64,000 nt of DNA from Persephonella sp. (GTDB lineage: Bacteria; Aquificota; Aquificia; Aquificales; Hydrogenothermaceae), in contig JALSNI010000058.1 in NCBI GenBank assembly GCA_026987075.1, positions 20,916 to 84,915 of the forward strand. The letters run 5' to 3'. Shown in pieces: positions 1 through 8,112 of the stretch. The translations under genes and the position numbers were made by a program. Each line of letters starts with the position of its first letter. Position 1 is the stretch's first letter. The notes below the pieces were generated by a model. That model was not told where the DNA came from and searched no databases. It was given only the letters and a program-made list of their open reading frames with translations.

Positions 1-876
1 AGGAACTGCCTGTCTTACAACAAAGTTTAGCCCTCCTACAGAGTATAATGTTCTTACATTTAAGGGATATTCGTTTCCTGCTTTGATTTGTCCCCGGGAC
101 TGGTCAGCCATTCTCATCCACATAACAGGGAGGTTAGATAGCAGATAAAATTTTCCATCTTTTACATAGAAGAACACAAAATCTTTTCCTTCTAACTTTT
201 TTCTAAACTTTTCTGGATTTTCAAATATAAATACAAAACTACCAAAATCTTCTACAGACCCTTCTTTCATTGTTAGGTCTACACTGTCCATACCTGCTGA
301 AGCTCTAAGGGTGATTATAGGTTTTCCATTAGGGTCTTCTTTTATCTCTGTTCTGACACCTTTTATGTAGTTTTTGTATTTTATTATTAAAGGTTTTCCA
401 CTAATAGTTAAACGTTCTTCAAAATCGTTAAATCCTAAAGCTGAAAGAAGCAAAGGTTTTTCTAAGTAATATGATTTTTCACCATCTTGAACTTTTACCT
501 GTAAAAATGGGTCCCTTGAAAATATCTGATTTTGCTCTTGTTTTTCTCTTATATGCATCATTCCTTCGTATCCAAAGTATCTCGTTATGGCAGCCCCGAT
601 AAATATTACTATAAATGAAATGTGAAATATCAGGAGGGGTATTTTTTTAGGCTGCCACATTTTATATCTGAAAATGTTTCCTATAAGATTTATAACAAGT
701 AATGTCATTATTGCTTCTAACCATTTTGAACCGTAAACGAGAGCATAAGCTGTTTCTCTTCCAAAGTCATTTTCTATAAATGTTGCTGTTCCTACGGCAG
801 CTGCAAATATTAGCATCAGAACAACGGTAGTTTTCATTGAGAACAGTATATCTGAAACTTTCTTTACAAACTTCAT
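1..876 (-). CDS. Cytochrome c biogenesis protein CcsBA/ResB-type, N-terminal part (runs off window)
   Basis: Membrane protein of system II cytochrome c maturation, which carries haem across the membrane and joins it to apocytochromes. The reading frame is open from the ATG at 876 to base 1 (292 codons, no stop), so the gene continues outside the window and is absent from the ORF track. I translated MKFVKKVSDILFSMKTT, a ResB-type first helix, then TATFIENDFGRETAYALVYG, a second helix, and a third ending in RYFGYEGMMHIRE, followed by a soluble beta-rich region typical of the ResB periplasmic part. The N-terminus resembles the fused CcsBA proteins of Campylobacterota and Aquificota, but the CcsA half is not visible, so a separate ResB is possible. 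A GGAGG ribosome site precedes the ATG. CcdA and a TlpA-like thioredoxin of the same pathway lie 3-4 kb away. Confidence 0.85.
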   Translation of the reverse strand, partial: MKFVKKVSDILFSMKTTVVLMLIFAAAVGTATFIENDFGRETAYALVYGSKWLEAIMTLLVINLIGNIFRYKMWQPKKIPLLIFHISFIVIFIGAAITRYFGYEGMMHIREKQEQNQIFSRDPFLQVKVQDGEKSYYLEKPLLLSALGFNDFEERLTISGKPLIIKYKNYIKGVRTEIKEDPNGKPIITLRASAGMDSVDLTMKEGSVEDFGSFVFIFENPEKFRKKLEGKDFVFFYVKDGKFYLLSNLPVMWMRMADQSRGQIKAGNEYPLNVRTLYSVGGLNFVVRQAVP

Positions 877-978
877 AAACAGCCTCCACTTTTAATAGTT
901 TTTAAATGGCAATATATGTTATGATTTTAAATAATAAACATAATACTACTAATATTGTAAAAATGGGAGTATTTTCAA

Positions 979-993
979 CAGTAATTATTACTG
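979..993. promoter_or_regulatory. Perfect 15-bp palindrome in the ccsBA/modA intergenic region
   Basis: CAGTAAT-T-ATTACTG is a perfect inverted repeat about 100 bp upstream of the ccsBA start and 160 bp upstream of modA. A weaker repeat, ATTGAA-N7-TTCAAT, lies at 1033-1051. Both could be operators in this divergent region. No regulator is identified. Confidence 0.3.
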
Positions 994-1096
994 ATAATTT
1001 AAAGTTTCAGGTAAATCAATCACTTGCTTTGTATTGAAAGTTTCCTTCAATTTGATTCTATTTTTTAATAACAAGAAATAAGCATATTGTAATATT

Positions 1097-1140
1097 TTGA
1101 CTTATGTAATAAGCGTTATATAATATAAACAATAACGCTT
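1097..1140 (+). promoter_or_regulatory. modA promoter with overlapping ModE-like operator
   Basis: A sigma70-like promoter is visible: TTGACT at 1097-1102, a 16-bp spacer and a consensus TATAAT at 1119-1124. Superimposed on it is an inverted repeat, AAGCGTTAT (1111-1119), 12 nt, ATAACGCTT (1132-1140), with perfect 9-bp arms. The core CGTTAT-N12-ATAACG matches my memory of the E. coli modA operator bound by ModE, including spacing. Binding would cover the -10 box and the expected start site near 1131, so molybdate-loaded ModE would repress. The ribosome site GAGGTG (1141-1146) follows directly. No full ModE gene is present in the window. Confidence 0.75.
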
Positions 1141-1150
1141 GAGGTGAAAA

Positions 1151-1879
1151 ATGAGATATCTTTTTATTTTTTTGATAGTTTTCACCGTTTCTTACGGAGA
1201 AACTATTAAAATCGCAGCAGCAGCTAACGTTCAGTATCCATTGAGAGAGCTTATTACTTTATTTAGAATAAAGTATCCTGAAGTCCGTATTGTTACTGTC
1301 ATTTCATCTTCAGGAAAGTTGACAGCACAGATAGAAAGGGGAGCTCCTTATCACATATTTATGTCAGCAGACATGAAGTATCCAGAGTATTTATACAAAA
1401 AAGGGTTAACTGCTTCTAAACCTCAGGTTTATGCTAAAGGGATTTTAGTTTTGTGGAGTATGAAAGATATCCCATTAAAACAAAAAGGAATAAAAGTTTT
1501 ATTGGAAGATTTCATTAAAAAAGTATCTATCCCAAATCCTAACACTGCCCCCTATGGGAGAGAAGCTATTAAAGCTTTAAAGCATTACAACATCTATAAA
1601 AAGATAAAGAGAAAGCTTGTTTATGGAGAAAGTGTTTCCCAGTCTACCCAGTATATATACAAAAAATTAGTGGATGTAGGTTTTACCTCCAAATCTGTCG
1701 TTATTTATATGAAGAACAAAGGTGTATGGATACCGATAGATAAAAAAGCTTATAGTCCTATCAAACAAGGAATTGTTTTACTTAAGAATGCTAAAAATAA
1801 TCCTTATGCTGTAAAGTTTATAGAGTTTTTGTTTTCTAAAGAGGGGAGAAAAGTTCTAAAAAAGTATGGATATGAGTAG
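1151..1879 (+). CDS. modA: Molybdate ABC transporter, periplasmic substrate-binding protein
   Basis: Binds molybdate (probably tungstate too) in the periplasm and delivers it to ModBC. The 242-residue protein starts with a signal peptide (MRYLFIFLIVFTVSYG) and shows the ModA fold signatures: AAAANVQYPL near the N-terminus, SSGKLTAQIERG followed by IFMSADMKYP, PNPNTAPYG in the middle and a GESVSQ segment. Length is normal for the family. It is the first gene of a tight modA-mop-modB-modC operon and sits 10 bp below the ModE-like operator, with GAGGTG as ribosome site. Identity is strong from sequence and from neighbours; the exact oxyanion preference cannot be read. Confidence 0.93.
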   Translation: MRYLFIFLIVFTVSYGETIKIAAAANVQYPLRELITLFRIKYPEVRIVTVISSSGKLTAQIERGAPYHIFMSADMKYPEYLYKKGLTASKPQVYAKGILVLWSMKDIPLKQKGIKVLLEDFIKKVSIPNPNTAPYGREAIKALKHYNIYKKIKRKLVYGESVSQSTQYIYKKLVDVGFTSKSVVIYMKNKGVWIPIDKKAYSPIKQGIVLLKNAKNNPYAVKFIEFLFSKEGRKVLKKYGYE

Positions 1880-2290
1880 ATGAATAAAATTGCAGGGAAA
1901 ATAAAGTATATAGAGAGTTCTGATAGTATATCACTGCTCGAGATAGATACAGAAATAGGTGGTATGTGTGCAGTTGTAGTAGAAACTTCAGAAACAGCAG
2001 GATATTTAAAAATTGGAAGGGAAGTTTATGTTCTGTTTAAAGAGATAGAAGTTTCTATAGGTAAAAATATATCTGGTATGCTTAGTATGAGGAATAAAAT
2101 ACCATGCACTGTAAAAGAGATAAAAAAAGGAAAAGTTCTTACCAGATTAATTTTAAAGTGTAGAAGCAAAACTATAAAGTCTGTAATAACAACAAAATCA
2201 GCAAATGAAATGAATGTCAATGTTGGAGATGAGGTGATAGCTTTTATTAAGACAAATGAGATAACTCTTATGGAGAAAAGTGATGGATAA
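1880..2290 (+). CDS. Di-Mop (tandem TOBE) molybdate-binding protein
   Basis: A 136-residue protein made of two Mop/TOBE modules, about residues 1-68 and 70-136, with no helix-turn-helix. The second module has the typical pattern NKIPCTVKEIKKGKVLTRL and ends NVGDEVIAFIKTNEITLM. Mop proteins bind molybdate at subunit interfaces and are thought to store or buffer it in the cytoplasm; the same fold forms the sensor half of ModE. The ATG follows the modA stop with no gap and the 3' end overlaps modB, so translation is probably coupled. It may be a molybdate buffer, or a detached sensor module that pairs with another protein. Confidence 0.85.
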   Translation: MNKIAGKIKYIESSDSISLLEIDTEIGGMCAVVVETSETAGYLKIGREVYVLFKEIEVSIGKNISGMLSMRNKIPCTVKEIKKGKVLTRLILKCRSKTIKSVITTKSANEMNVNVGDEVIAFIKTNEITLMEKSDG

Positions 2291-2963
2291 TCAGTTTATA
2301 GAAACACTGTTTCTAACGTTGAAACTTGCTGTAATAACAACGGTTATCCTTCTGATAATAGGTGTTCCCGTTGCTTACTTTTTGTCATACAGGGACTTTA
2401 AACTTAAACCTGTGATTGATACAGTCGTGAGCCTTCCACTTGTCCTGCCACCTACAGTTTTGGGGTTTTATTTTATACTCTTTTTTAGTCCTGACAGTTT
2501 TTTCGGAAAGATACTTGATGAGATGTTTGGATTGAAAGTAATTTTTACTTTTGAAGGGCTTGTTTTAGGGTCTGTGATTTATAGTTTGCCTTTTATGGTT
2601 CATCCTCTACAGTCCGGGTTTCAATCTATTAATAGGAATATAATAGAGGCTTCTTATACTTTAGGTAAAGGAAAAATAGAAACACTGTTTAAAGTGTTAA
2701 TCCCTAATATGAAACATTCTCTACTGACAGGTATTGTTCTTACCTTTGCTCACACTATTGGAGAGTTTGGAGTAGTTCTGATGATTGGAGGTTCTATTCC
2801 GGGAGAGACAAAGGTTGCTTCTATTGCTATATATGAGGAAGTAGAAGCCCTTAATTATGATAAAGCCAATATGTATGCATTGTTCCTGTTTGCTATTACC
2901 TTTATAATTCTTCTCTTTGTTTACACCCTTAACAGAAAATTTATAAGAGCGCAGAACTTATGA
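2283..2963 (+). CDS. modB: Molybdate ABC transporter permease
   Basis: Inner-membrane channel subunit of the molybdate importer. About five hydrophobic helices are visible. The cytoplasmic EAA loop that contacts ModC reads EASYTLGKGKIETLFKVLIP, matching the ABC permease consensus, and GEFGVVLMIGG is typical of ModB. The ORF track begins at a GTG at 2280; I prefer the ATG at 2283, seven bases after GGAG, giving 226 residues. It overlaps the di-Mop gene by 8 bases and modC by 4 (ATGA). Confidence 0.93.
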   Translation: MDNQFIETLFLTLKLAVITTVILLIIGVPVAYFLSYRDFKLKPVIDTVVSLPLVLPPTVLGFYFILFFSPDSFFGKILDEMFGLKVIFTFEGLVLGSVIYSLPFMVHPLQSGFQSINRNIIEASYTLGKGKIETLFKVLIPNMKHSLLTGIVLTFAHTIGEFGVVLMIGGSIPGETKVASIAIYEEVEALNYDKANMYALFLFAITFIILLFVYTLNRKFIRAQNL

Positions 2964-3826
2964 AAATAAAGATAAAAAAAATACTCAAAGGTAAAAAGGG
3001 AAATTTTTCTTTAGACATAAACATATCAACAAAAGATAACACTGTGATTACAATATTTGGGAAATCTGGAAGTGGAAAAACTACTTTACTCAGAGCAATT
3101 GCAGGTCTGTTGCAACCTGATAAAGGTTACATAGAAGTAGATGGAAAGGTATGGTTTGACAGCAGTAAAAACATAAATCTACCTCCCCAGAAAAGGAAAG
3201 TAGGTTTTGTATTTCAAGATTATGCTCTGTTTCCAAACATGACAGTAGAAGAAAACATTGCATTTGGTATGGAAAAAAAGGATACTTCATTTTTAGAGTA
3301 TTTGCTTGAACTGGTTTCTTTGGAAGAGTTAAGGGACAGGAAACCCCACACATTATCTGGAGGTCAAAAACAGAGAGTTGCTCTTGCAAGAGCATTAGCG
3401 AGAAAACCAGACATTCTTCTTCTTGACGAGCCTCTCTCTGCTTTAGATTACGAGACTCGCAAAGGATTACAGGATGAATTGTTAAAGATTCACAGAGAGT
3501 TTGGTCTTACAACAGTTATAGTAAGTCACGATTTTTCAGAGGTTTTCCGTCTATCTGAGTTTGTTTTCGTGATAGATAAAGGTAAAGTAATTAAAAAAGG
3601 GAAACCTGAAGAAATATTTATTCAGGAGAGAATCAGTGGGAAGGTAAAGTTTTCTGGAACTGTGCTGTCTATTGAAGAAGATGAAACCGTTTTTATAGTG
3701 TCAGTTTTGATAGGAAATAACGTAGTAAAAGTTATTGCCGACCCTGAAGAAGTAGAAGGTCTAAAGAAAGGTGATAATGTTATTGTTGCAACAAAAGCCT
3801 TTAGTCCTTTTATCCTTAAGGTTTAA
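2960..3826 (+). CDS. modC: Molybdate ABC transporter ATP-binding protein
   Basis: Cytoplasmic ATPase that powers ModAB. Walker A GKSGSGKTT is at residues 34-42, followed by a Q-loop (FQDYALFPNMTVEEN), the signature LSGGQKQR and Walker B ILLLDEPLSALD. The last 70 residues or so form a TOBE/Mop-like domain (SGKVKFSGTVLSIEED onward), as in ModC. Its ATG overlaps the modB stop as ATGA. The stop codon shares the nucleotides TTAA (3823-3826) with the stop of the convergent ccdA gene. Confidence 0.93.
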   Translation: MKIKIKKILKGKKGNFSLDINISTKDNTVITIFGKSGSGKTTLLRAIAGLLQPDKGYIEVDGKVWFDSSKNINLPPQKRKVGFVFQDYALFPNMTVEENIAFGMEKKDTSFLEYLLELVSLEELRDRKPHTLSGGQKQRVALARALARKPDILLLDEPLSALDYETRKGLQDELLKIHREFGLTTVIVSHDFSEVFRLSEFVFVIDKGKVIKKGKPEEIFIQERISGKVKFSGTVLSIEEDETVFIVSVLIGNNVVKVIADPEEVEGLKKGDNVIVATKAFSPFILKV

Positions 3827-4677
3827 AGAAATAATGCTGACAGTTTTTCAAGACTACCTGTTAAAAGTAAAATACCTACAAATATAAGTAAAAGTCCTCC
3901 AGTAATTTCAATAAGAAGGAAGTATTTCCTCATAAAGTTAAAAAATCTGAAAAACTGATTTATCGCCATTGCCGTTAATATAAACGGTATACCTAAACCC
4001 ATAGAAAACGCAAACAGTAATGTTATTCCCTGAGATACTGTTTCTTGTTGCGATGCATATAAAAGTATTGCTCCTAAAACAGGACCTATACACGGAGACC
4101 ACCCAAACGCAAAAGCAATCCCTATAATAAAGGCTCCTACTATTCCAGCTGGTTTTTTCTTTATCTCTGTAGTTTTCTGCTGATACAGAATTTTGTAAAA
4201 ACCTGAAAAATAGAACAGTAAGAGAGCTACTCCTATTACAGGAAGTAATATTAGGTCATTTAACATGTCCTTTGTTATTCCTATGCTAATGCCATATATA
4301 ACCACAGATATACCAAATATGATAAATAGCCACTGTTTAGCCTTTTGAGATTGAAACACTCCTGTAAAATGAACACCAAGGAGTATAACAAGAACAGCTG
4401 CAACCTTGGATATTATGTATTTGTATTCTTGGAGAAGCTGTCCTACAAAAGTGGATGCAGCTCCTAAAGCTGTAAATACAATAGAAAAGCCAATAACAAA
4501 AGCAACTGCTGAATATACCACTTTCCAGTCTATTTTACTCTTTTCTTCCTGGGCTGTCTGGGCAGTTACACCTGATATGTATGCTATGTAACCTGGTATT
4601 ATAGGTAAAACACAGGGTGATAAAAAGGCTATTATACCTGCTAAAAATGCTGTTCCAATAGATACAGATTCTATCAT
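3823..4677 (-). CDS. ccdA: CcdA/DsbD-type transmembrane thiol-disulfide reductase
   Basis: Polytopic membrane protein that moves reducing equivalents from cytoplasmic thioredoxin to periplasmic thiol proteins. The two conserved Cys-Pro motifs are present: FLSPCVLPIIPGY in the first helix and FGWSPCIGPVLGA in the second half. At 284 residues it is longer than the minimal six-helix CcdA because of extra hydrophobic segments in the middle. It follows the TlpA-like gene with a 4-bp ATGA overlap; together they would keep apocytochrome c CXXCH cysteines reduced for the CcsBA machinery encoded nearby. Confidence 0.9.
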   Translation of the reverse strand: MIESVSIGTAFLAGIIAFLSPCVLPIIPGYIAYISGVTAQTAQEEKSKIDWKVVYSAVAFVIGFSIVFTALGAASTFVGQLLQEYKYIISKVAAVLVILLGVHFTGVFQSQKAKQWLFIIFGISVVIYGISIGITKDMLNDLILLPVIGVALLLFYFSGFYKILYQQKTTEIKKKPAGIVGAFIIGIAFAFGWSPCIGPVLGAILLYASQQETVSQGITLLFAFSMGLGIPFILTAMAINQFFRFFNFMRKYFLLIEITGGLLLIFVGILLLTGSLEKLSALFL

Positions 4678-5150
4678 CTTTCTTCCTCTAAAAATTTATT
4701 GATGTACTTTTCAAGCTTTTTTAAACTGTGTGCACCGTAGATTATTTTACCAATAGTAAGGTCTTTCCTGAGTATGTAAGTTATAGGTGTTCCAATAATA
4801 CGGTATTTGCTTTTTACTGTGTCATCTCCTAAAAGCACAGGAATGTCAAATCCCCATTTTTCCTTTATCTTTTTAATTTTATCAGGGTTTTTTTCATCTA
4901 TGACCACTGCAAAGAATTTTACCTTTTTGTTTTTAAACTTTTTATACAGTTTGTTTATCTGAGGAAGTTCTTCTTTACAGGTGTGGCAGGTTTTTGACCA
5001 AAAAATGAGGTAAACCAAATTGCCTTTGAGTTGTTCTAACTTTACCGTGTTGCCGTTTTCATCTTTCAGCTGAAACATATATGGCTTTAAACCTTTGCTG
5101 AATGCTACAAGAGGCACTAAAAGTATTAGTATGAGAAATATCCTTTTCAT
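4674..5150 (-). CDS. TlpA/ResA-like periplasmic thioredoxin
   Basis: Secreted thiol reductase, 158 residues. A signal sequence or membrane anchor (MKRIFLILILLVPLVAFS) is followed by a TlpA-like thioredoxin fold. The active site CHTC is at residues 55-58 within FWSKTCHTCKEELP, and a cis-Pro loop reads GTPITYIL. The atypical CHTC (rather than CPPC) would alter redox potential. It is co-transcribed with ccdA (4-bp overlap), which points to reduction of apocytochrome cysteines or of another periplasmic thiol substrate. Confidence 0.87.
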   Translation of the reverse strand: MKRIFLILILLVPLVAFSKGLKPYMFQLKDENGNTVKLEQLKGNLVYLIFWSKTCHTCKEELPQINKLYKKFKNKKVKFFAVVIDEKNPDKIKKIKEKWGFDIPVLLGDDTVKSKYRIIGTPITYILRKDLTIGKIIYGAHSLKKLEKYINKFLEEER

Positions 5151-5242
5151 AGCTGTCCTGCCTCTGTATAATGTTATTTTAAATTTTAGTGATTTATTAA
5201 GTTTAAGTTATGATGAATATTATATTTTAGCAGGTAGGAACT

Positions 5243-5977
5243 ATGGAAAAAATTGTCATAAAAATAAAAAGATTTAATGGAGAAAGAGAGTGGTTTCAAG
5301 AGTATACTGTAAGTGTAACAGAGAGAACCACTCTTATTGAAGCACTAATGGAACTACAGGGAAGTATAGACCCTTCACTTTCATTTAGAGTTCAGTGTAG
5401 AGCAGCAATATGTGGAACCTGTGGAGTGAAAATTAACGGAGAGTATCACGTTCTTGCCTGTAAGACAAAGATTAAGGAATTTATTAAGAATGGGATAATA
5501 ACCGTTGAACCTCTATCTAATATGAAAGTTATTAAGGATCTTGTTACAGACCACGGAGAATTCCTGTATAAAATAAAAGACGTTAAAGGCTGGTTTGAAC
5601 CTGCTGAAGAGTTTCAGCGTGTTTATCCTGAAGATTTACAGAAATTTGAAAAGGAAACAGACTGTATCCTTTGTGGAATATGTTATTCCATATGTCCAGC
5701 TTTTGAAATAGATAGAGATTTTGGAGGTCCTATAAACTTTGTTAAAGTTTTCAGATTTTGGAAAGATAAGAACGATGCCTTGAAAGATGAAAGGATAGTT
5801 ATTGCAGAAAAAAATCACATAACAAGTTGCGTTCACTGTAAATACTGCACTTTTTCCTGCCCTAAACAGATTCCTGTTGAGCAAGACATTATGCAGATAG
5901 AGTTTTATGGGAAACAAAAGGGAATAATAAAGTCTTCAGAATCTGGAGGTGGTTTCTCTACACCCTTTGGTTTTTAA
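5243..5977 (+). CDS. frdB: Succinate dehydrogenase/fumarate reductase iron-sulfur subunit
   Basis: Electron-transfer subunit of complex II; in Aquificota the reaction typically runs as fumarate reduction in the reductive TCA cycle. A [2Fe-2S] domain has C52, C57, C60 and C73. Two further motifs follow: CILCGICYSICP (C141, C144, C147, C151) and CVHCKYCTFSCP (C196, C199, C202, C206). In the canonical family the second motif lacks the Cys at the 199 position and binds [3Fe-4S]; here a full four-Cys set suggests a second [4Fe-4S], as reported for some archaeal enzymes. The flavoprotein and membrane subunits are not adjacent. The stop shares TTAA with the convergent permease gene. Confidence 0.88.
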   Translation: MEKIVIKIKRFNGEREWFQEYTVSVTERTTLIEALMELQGSIDPSLSFRVQCRAAICGTCGVKINGEYHVLACKTKIKEFIKNGIITVEPLSNMKVIKDLVTDHGEFLYKIKDVKGWFEPAEEFQRVYPEDLQKFEKETDCILCGICYSICPAFEIDRDFGGPINFVKVFRFWKDKNDALKDERIVIAEKNHITSCVHCKYCTFSCPKQIPVEQDIMQIEFYGKQKGIIKSSESGGGFSTPFGF

Positions 5978-7038
5978 GATTGTGAAACATACTTTTCTTT
6001 GAAAAGAAGTAGCATATTGTCTATCATTACAACTATAATAGGGGCTAAAAATATCCCTATAAATCCAAACAGATTAAGTCCACCAAGGATAGCAAAGACT
6101 AAAATCATTGGATGTATGTTTGTCTTGTCTCCTATAACCACAGGTTTTATGATGTTATCTATCGTGCTAATAACTAAGGTTCCGTAAACGGAAAATAAAA
6201 AGGCAGTCAGAAATCCTTTTGTAAACAATGTGTAAATAGCAACAGGAATCCAGATAAGAGAAGCTCCACCTACAGGAATAAATGCAGCTATGAAAGTTAT
6301 AAATGCCCAAAAATAACTCATCTCTAAACCTATGGCAAAATAACCAATAAAAGATAAAATTCCTTGAGCTATTGCAGTTAAAACAGAACCTAAAACAACT
6401 CCTTGAATAGCATTATAGCTTTTTGATAAAAGAAAAGTTTTGTCTTTATCAGAAAGGGGAATTATGCTATAAATTCTGTTGTAAAGATGTATTCCATCTT
6501 TAAACAAAAAGAATATAGTGATTAACATTATAATTATTCCAACAATAAGCAATGTGACGTCAAGGAATATGCCTTTCCCCTGTTGTATCACAAAGGAGAC
6601 TATCTCATTTACAATTCCTCTTATGGCATCGCTAATGTCGACATTTATGTTGAGAGATTTTAAACTGTTCTCAATGATTACATAAACTTTTGAGATGATA
6701 GGTGTCTCTTTTATCAAAATCTCAATACTTCTATATTTGGAAATATTCTCAATTATTATTGGGTAGATTGTTATAATCTGATTTACAAAAAATGCTATAA
6801 GGGTTATAGATGGAATGATTATAAACATCAAAATTAAAGCAGTCATAATTGATGAGGCTAAAATTTTGTTTTTTATCTTTTTCTCAATTTTGAGATACAC
6901 AGGGTAGAAAATTATAGTTATCAGTATAGACAGAATAATAACTTTTAGAAATGGCTCAAACAGAAGATATCCTAAAAAAAGAAAAAAAGAAAGGAAACCA
7001 AAAAAGAAGAAGTTTCCTATCTGTTCATTAGAACCCAA
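5974..7038 (-). CDS. AI-2E family (PerM/YdiK-like) transporter
   Basis: Integral membrane protein of 354 residues with about eight hydrophobic segments and the AI-2E/PerM family layout: an N-terminal helix pair, an amphipathic loop region (SKYRSIEILIKETP onward) and a C-terminal helix block with GGASLIWIPVAIY and DNIIKPVVIGDKTNIHP, both typical family motifs. Substrates differ between members (autoinducer-2, Na+/Li+ with protons), so none can be assigned. It is convergent with frdB, sharing the stop nucleotides TTAA. Confidence 0.85.
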   Translation of the reverse strand: MGSNEQIGNFFFFGFLSFFLFLGYLLFEPFLKVIILSILITIIFYPVYLKIEKKIKNKILASSIMTALILMFIIIPSITLIAFFVNQIITIYPIIIENISKYRSIEILIKETPIISKVYVIIENSLKSLNINVDISDAIRGIVNEIVSFVIQQGKGIFLDVTLLIVGIIIMLITIFFLFKDGIHLYNRIYSIIPLSDKDKTFLLSKSYNAIQGVVLGSVLTAIAQGILSFIGYFAIGLEMSYFWAFITFIAAFIPVGGASLIWIPVAIYTLFTKGFLTAFLFSVYGTLVISTIDNIIKPVVIGDKTNIHPMILVFAILGGLNLFGFIGIFLAPIIVVMIDNMLLLFKEKYVSQS

Positions 7039-7047
7039 TCTTTAAAA

Positions 7048-7146
7048 TTATTCTTCTCCCCTTTTAAGTGCTCCTGAAAGGAAAGCTATAATTCCTGTAA
7101 CAATTGTAAAGATAGTCATCACAATAAAAGGTATCCATGGTTCCAT
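7048..7146 (-). CDS. Small single-helix membrane protein (32 aa)
   Basis: Too short for the ORF track. The ATG at 7146 follows a GGAGG ribosome site by 9 bases, and the frame reads MEPWIPFIVMTIFTIVTGII then a short cationic tail ending KRGEE. It would form one transmembrane helix (about residues 4-25) with a charged C-terminus. It lies directly upstream of the AI-2E permease on the same strand, 9 bp before that ORF, so the two are likely co-transcribed. Function unknown; a small permease partner is one possibility. Confidence 0.6.
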   Translation of the reverse strand: MEPWIPFIVMTIFTIVTGIIAFLSGALKRGEE

Positions 7147-7173
7147 CTCATGCTCCTCCGTTAGCCTTAGTTT

Positions 7174-8112
7174 TTATTTTATCTTAAGTTTAAAATACTG
7201 TATCGTATTTTCAAGCCCTTCGTCAAGAGAAACTTCTGGTTTCCACTGGAGGAGGTTTTTTGCTTTTGTTATGTCTGGACATCTTCTTTTGGGGTCGTCT
7301 TCTAAAGGGGGAAGGAATGTTATGTTAGAGCTTGAATTTGATATTTTTACAATCTTAAGTGCAATCTCAATTATTGTATGTTCATCAGGATTACCTAAAT
7401 TGAAAACTTCCCCATCTAATCCGTCTTTTACTGCAAGTGAAAATATCCCTTCAACCATATCTGTTATATAACAGAAACTTCTTGTTTGCTTTCCGTCTCC
7501 ATAAATTGTTAGATTTTCACCTCTTAAGGCTTGCGATACAAAGTTGGGTATCACCCGACCGTCATCTATTCTCATTCTCTCTCCGTATGTATTGAAAATT
7601 CGTGCAATTCTTACATCTATTCCATGTTCCCGATAATAAGCCATACTCATAGCTTCAGAAAATCTTTTTGCCTCGTCATAAACAGACCTTATGCCTGTTG
7701 GATTAACATTTCCCCAGTATGTTTCAGGTTGAGGGTGAACCTGGGGGTCTCCATAAATTTCTGAGGTGGATGCAAATATGTAGCGGGCGTTTTTCTTTTT
7801 GGCAAGACCAAGGGTGTGAAGTGTTCCTAAAGAGTCAACTTTCATCGTATGAATGGGATGTTTTAGATAATCTACAGGAGATGCAGGACAGGCAAAGTGA
7901 AGAATGATATCAATTTCGTCAGGTATGTATATGTAATTAGTCACGTCATATTTTATAAAACGAAAATTTTTGTTTCCAAATAGATGGGCTATGTTGTCTG
8001 GTGAACCAGTAAGAAAGTTATCAAGACCTATTACATAAAAACCTTCTTTTAAGAATTTATCACACAGGTGACTTCCTATGAATCCTGCTGCTCCTGTTAT
8101 AAGGACTTTCAC
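7174..8112 (-). CDS. UDP-glucuronate decarboxylase (UDP-xylose synthase)-like epimerase/dehydratase
   Basis: Extended short-chain dehydrogenase acting on a nucleotide sugar. NAD-binding GAAGFIG is at residues 7-13, the catalytic pair Y145-x3-K149 lies in SVYDEAKR, and the Ser/Thr-containing loop is [17 protein letters not shown], the long conserved [20 protein letters not shown] block and [15 protein letters not shown] are typical of UDP-glucuronate decarboxylases, which make UDP-xylose for surface polysaccharide. Length (312) matches. It overlaps the upstream flavoprotein gene by 4 bp. A related dTDP-sugar dehydratase cannot be fully excluded. Confidence 0.82.
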   Translation of the reverse strand: MKVLITGAAGFIGSHLCDKFLKEGFYVIGLDNFLTGSPDNIAHLFGNKNFRFIKYDVTNYIYIPDEIDIILHFACPASPVDYLKHPIHTMKVDSLGTLHTLGLAKKKNARYIFASTSEIYGDPQVHPQPETYWGNVNPTGIRSVYDEAKRFSEAMSMAYYREHGIDVRIARIFNTYGERMRIDDGRVIPNFVSQALRGENLTIYGDGKQTRSFCYITDMVEGIFSLAVKDGLDGEVFNLGNPDEHTIIEIALKIVKISNSSSNITFLPPLEDDPKRRCPDITKAKNLLQWKPEVSLDEGLENTIQYFKLKIK

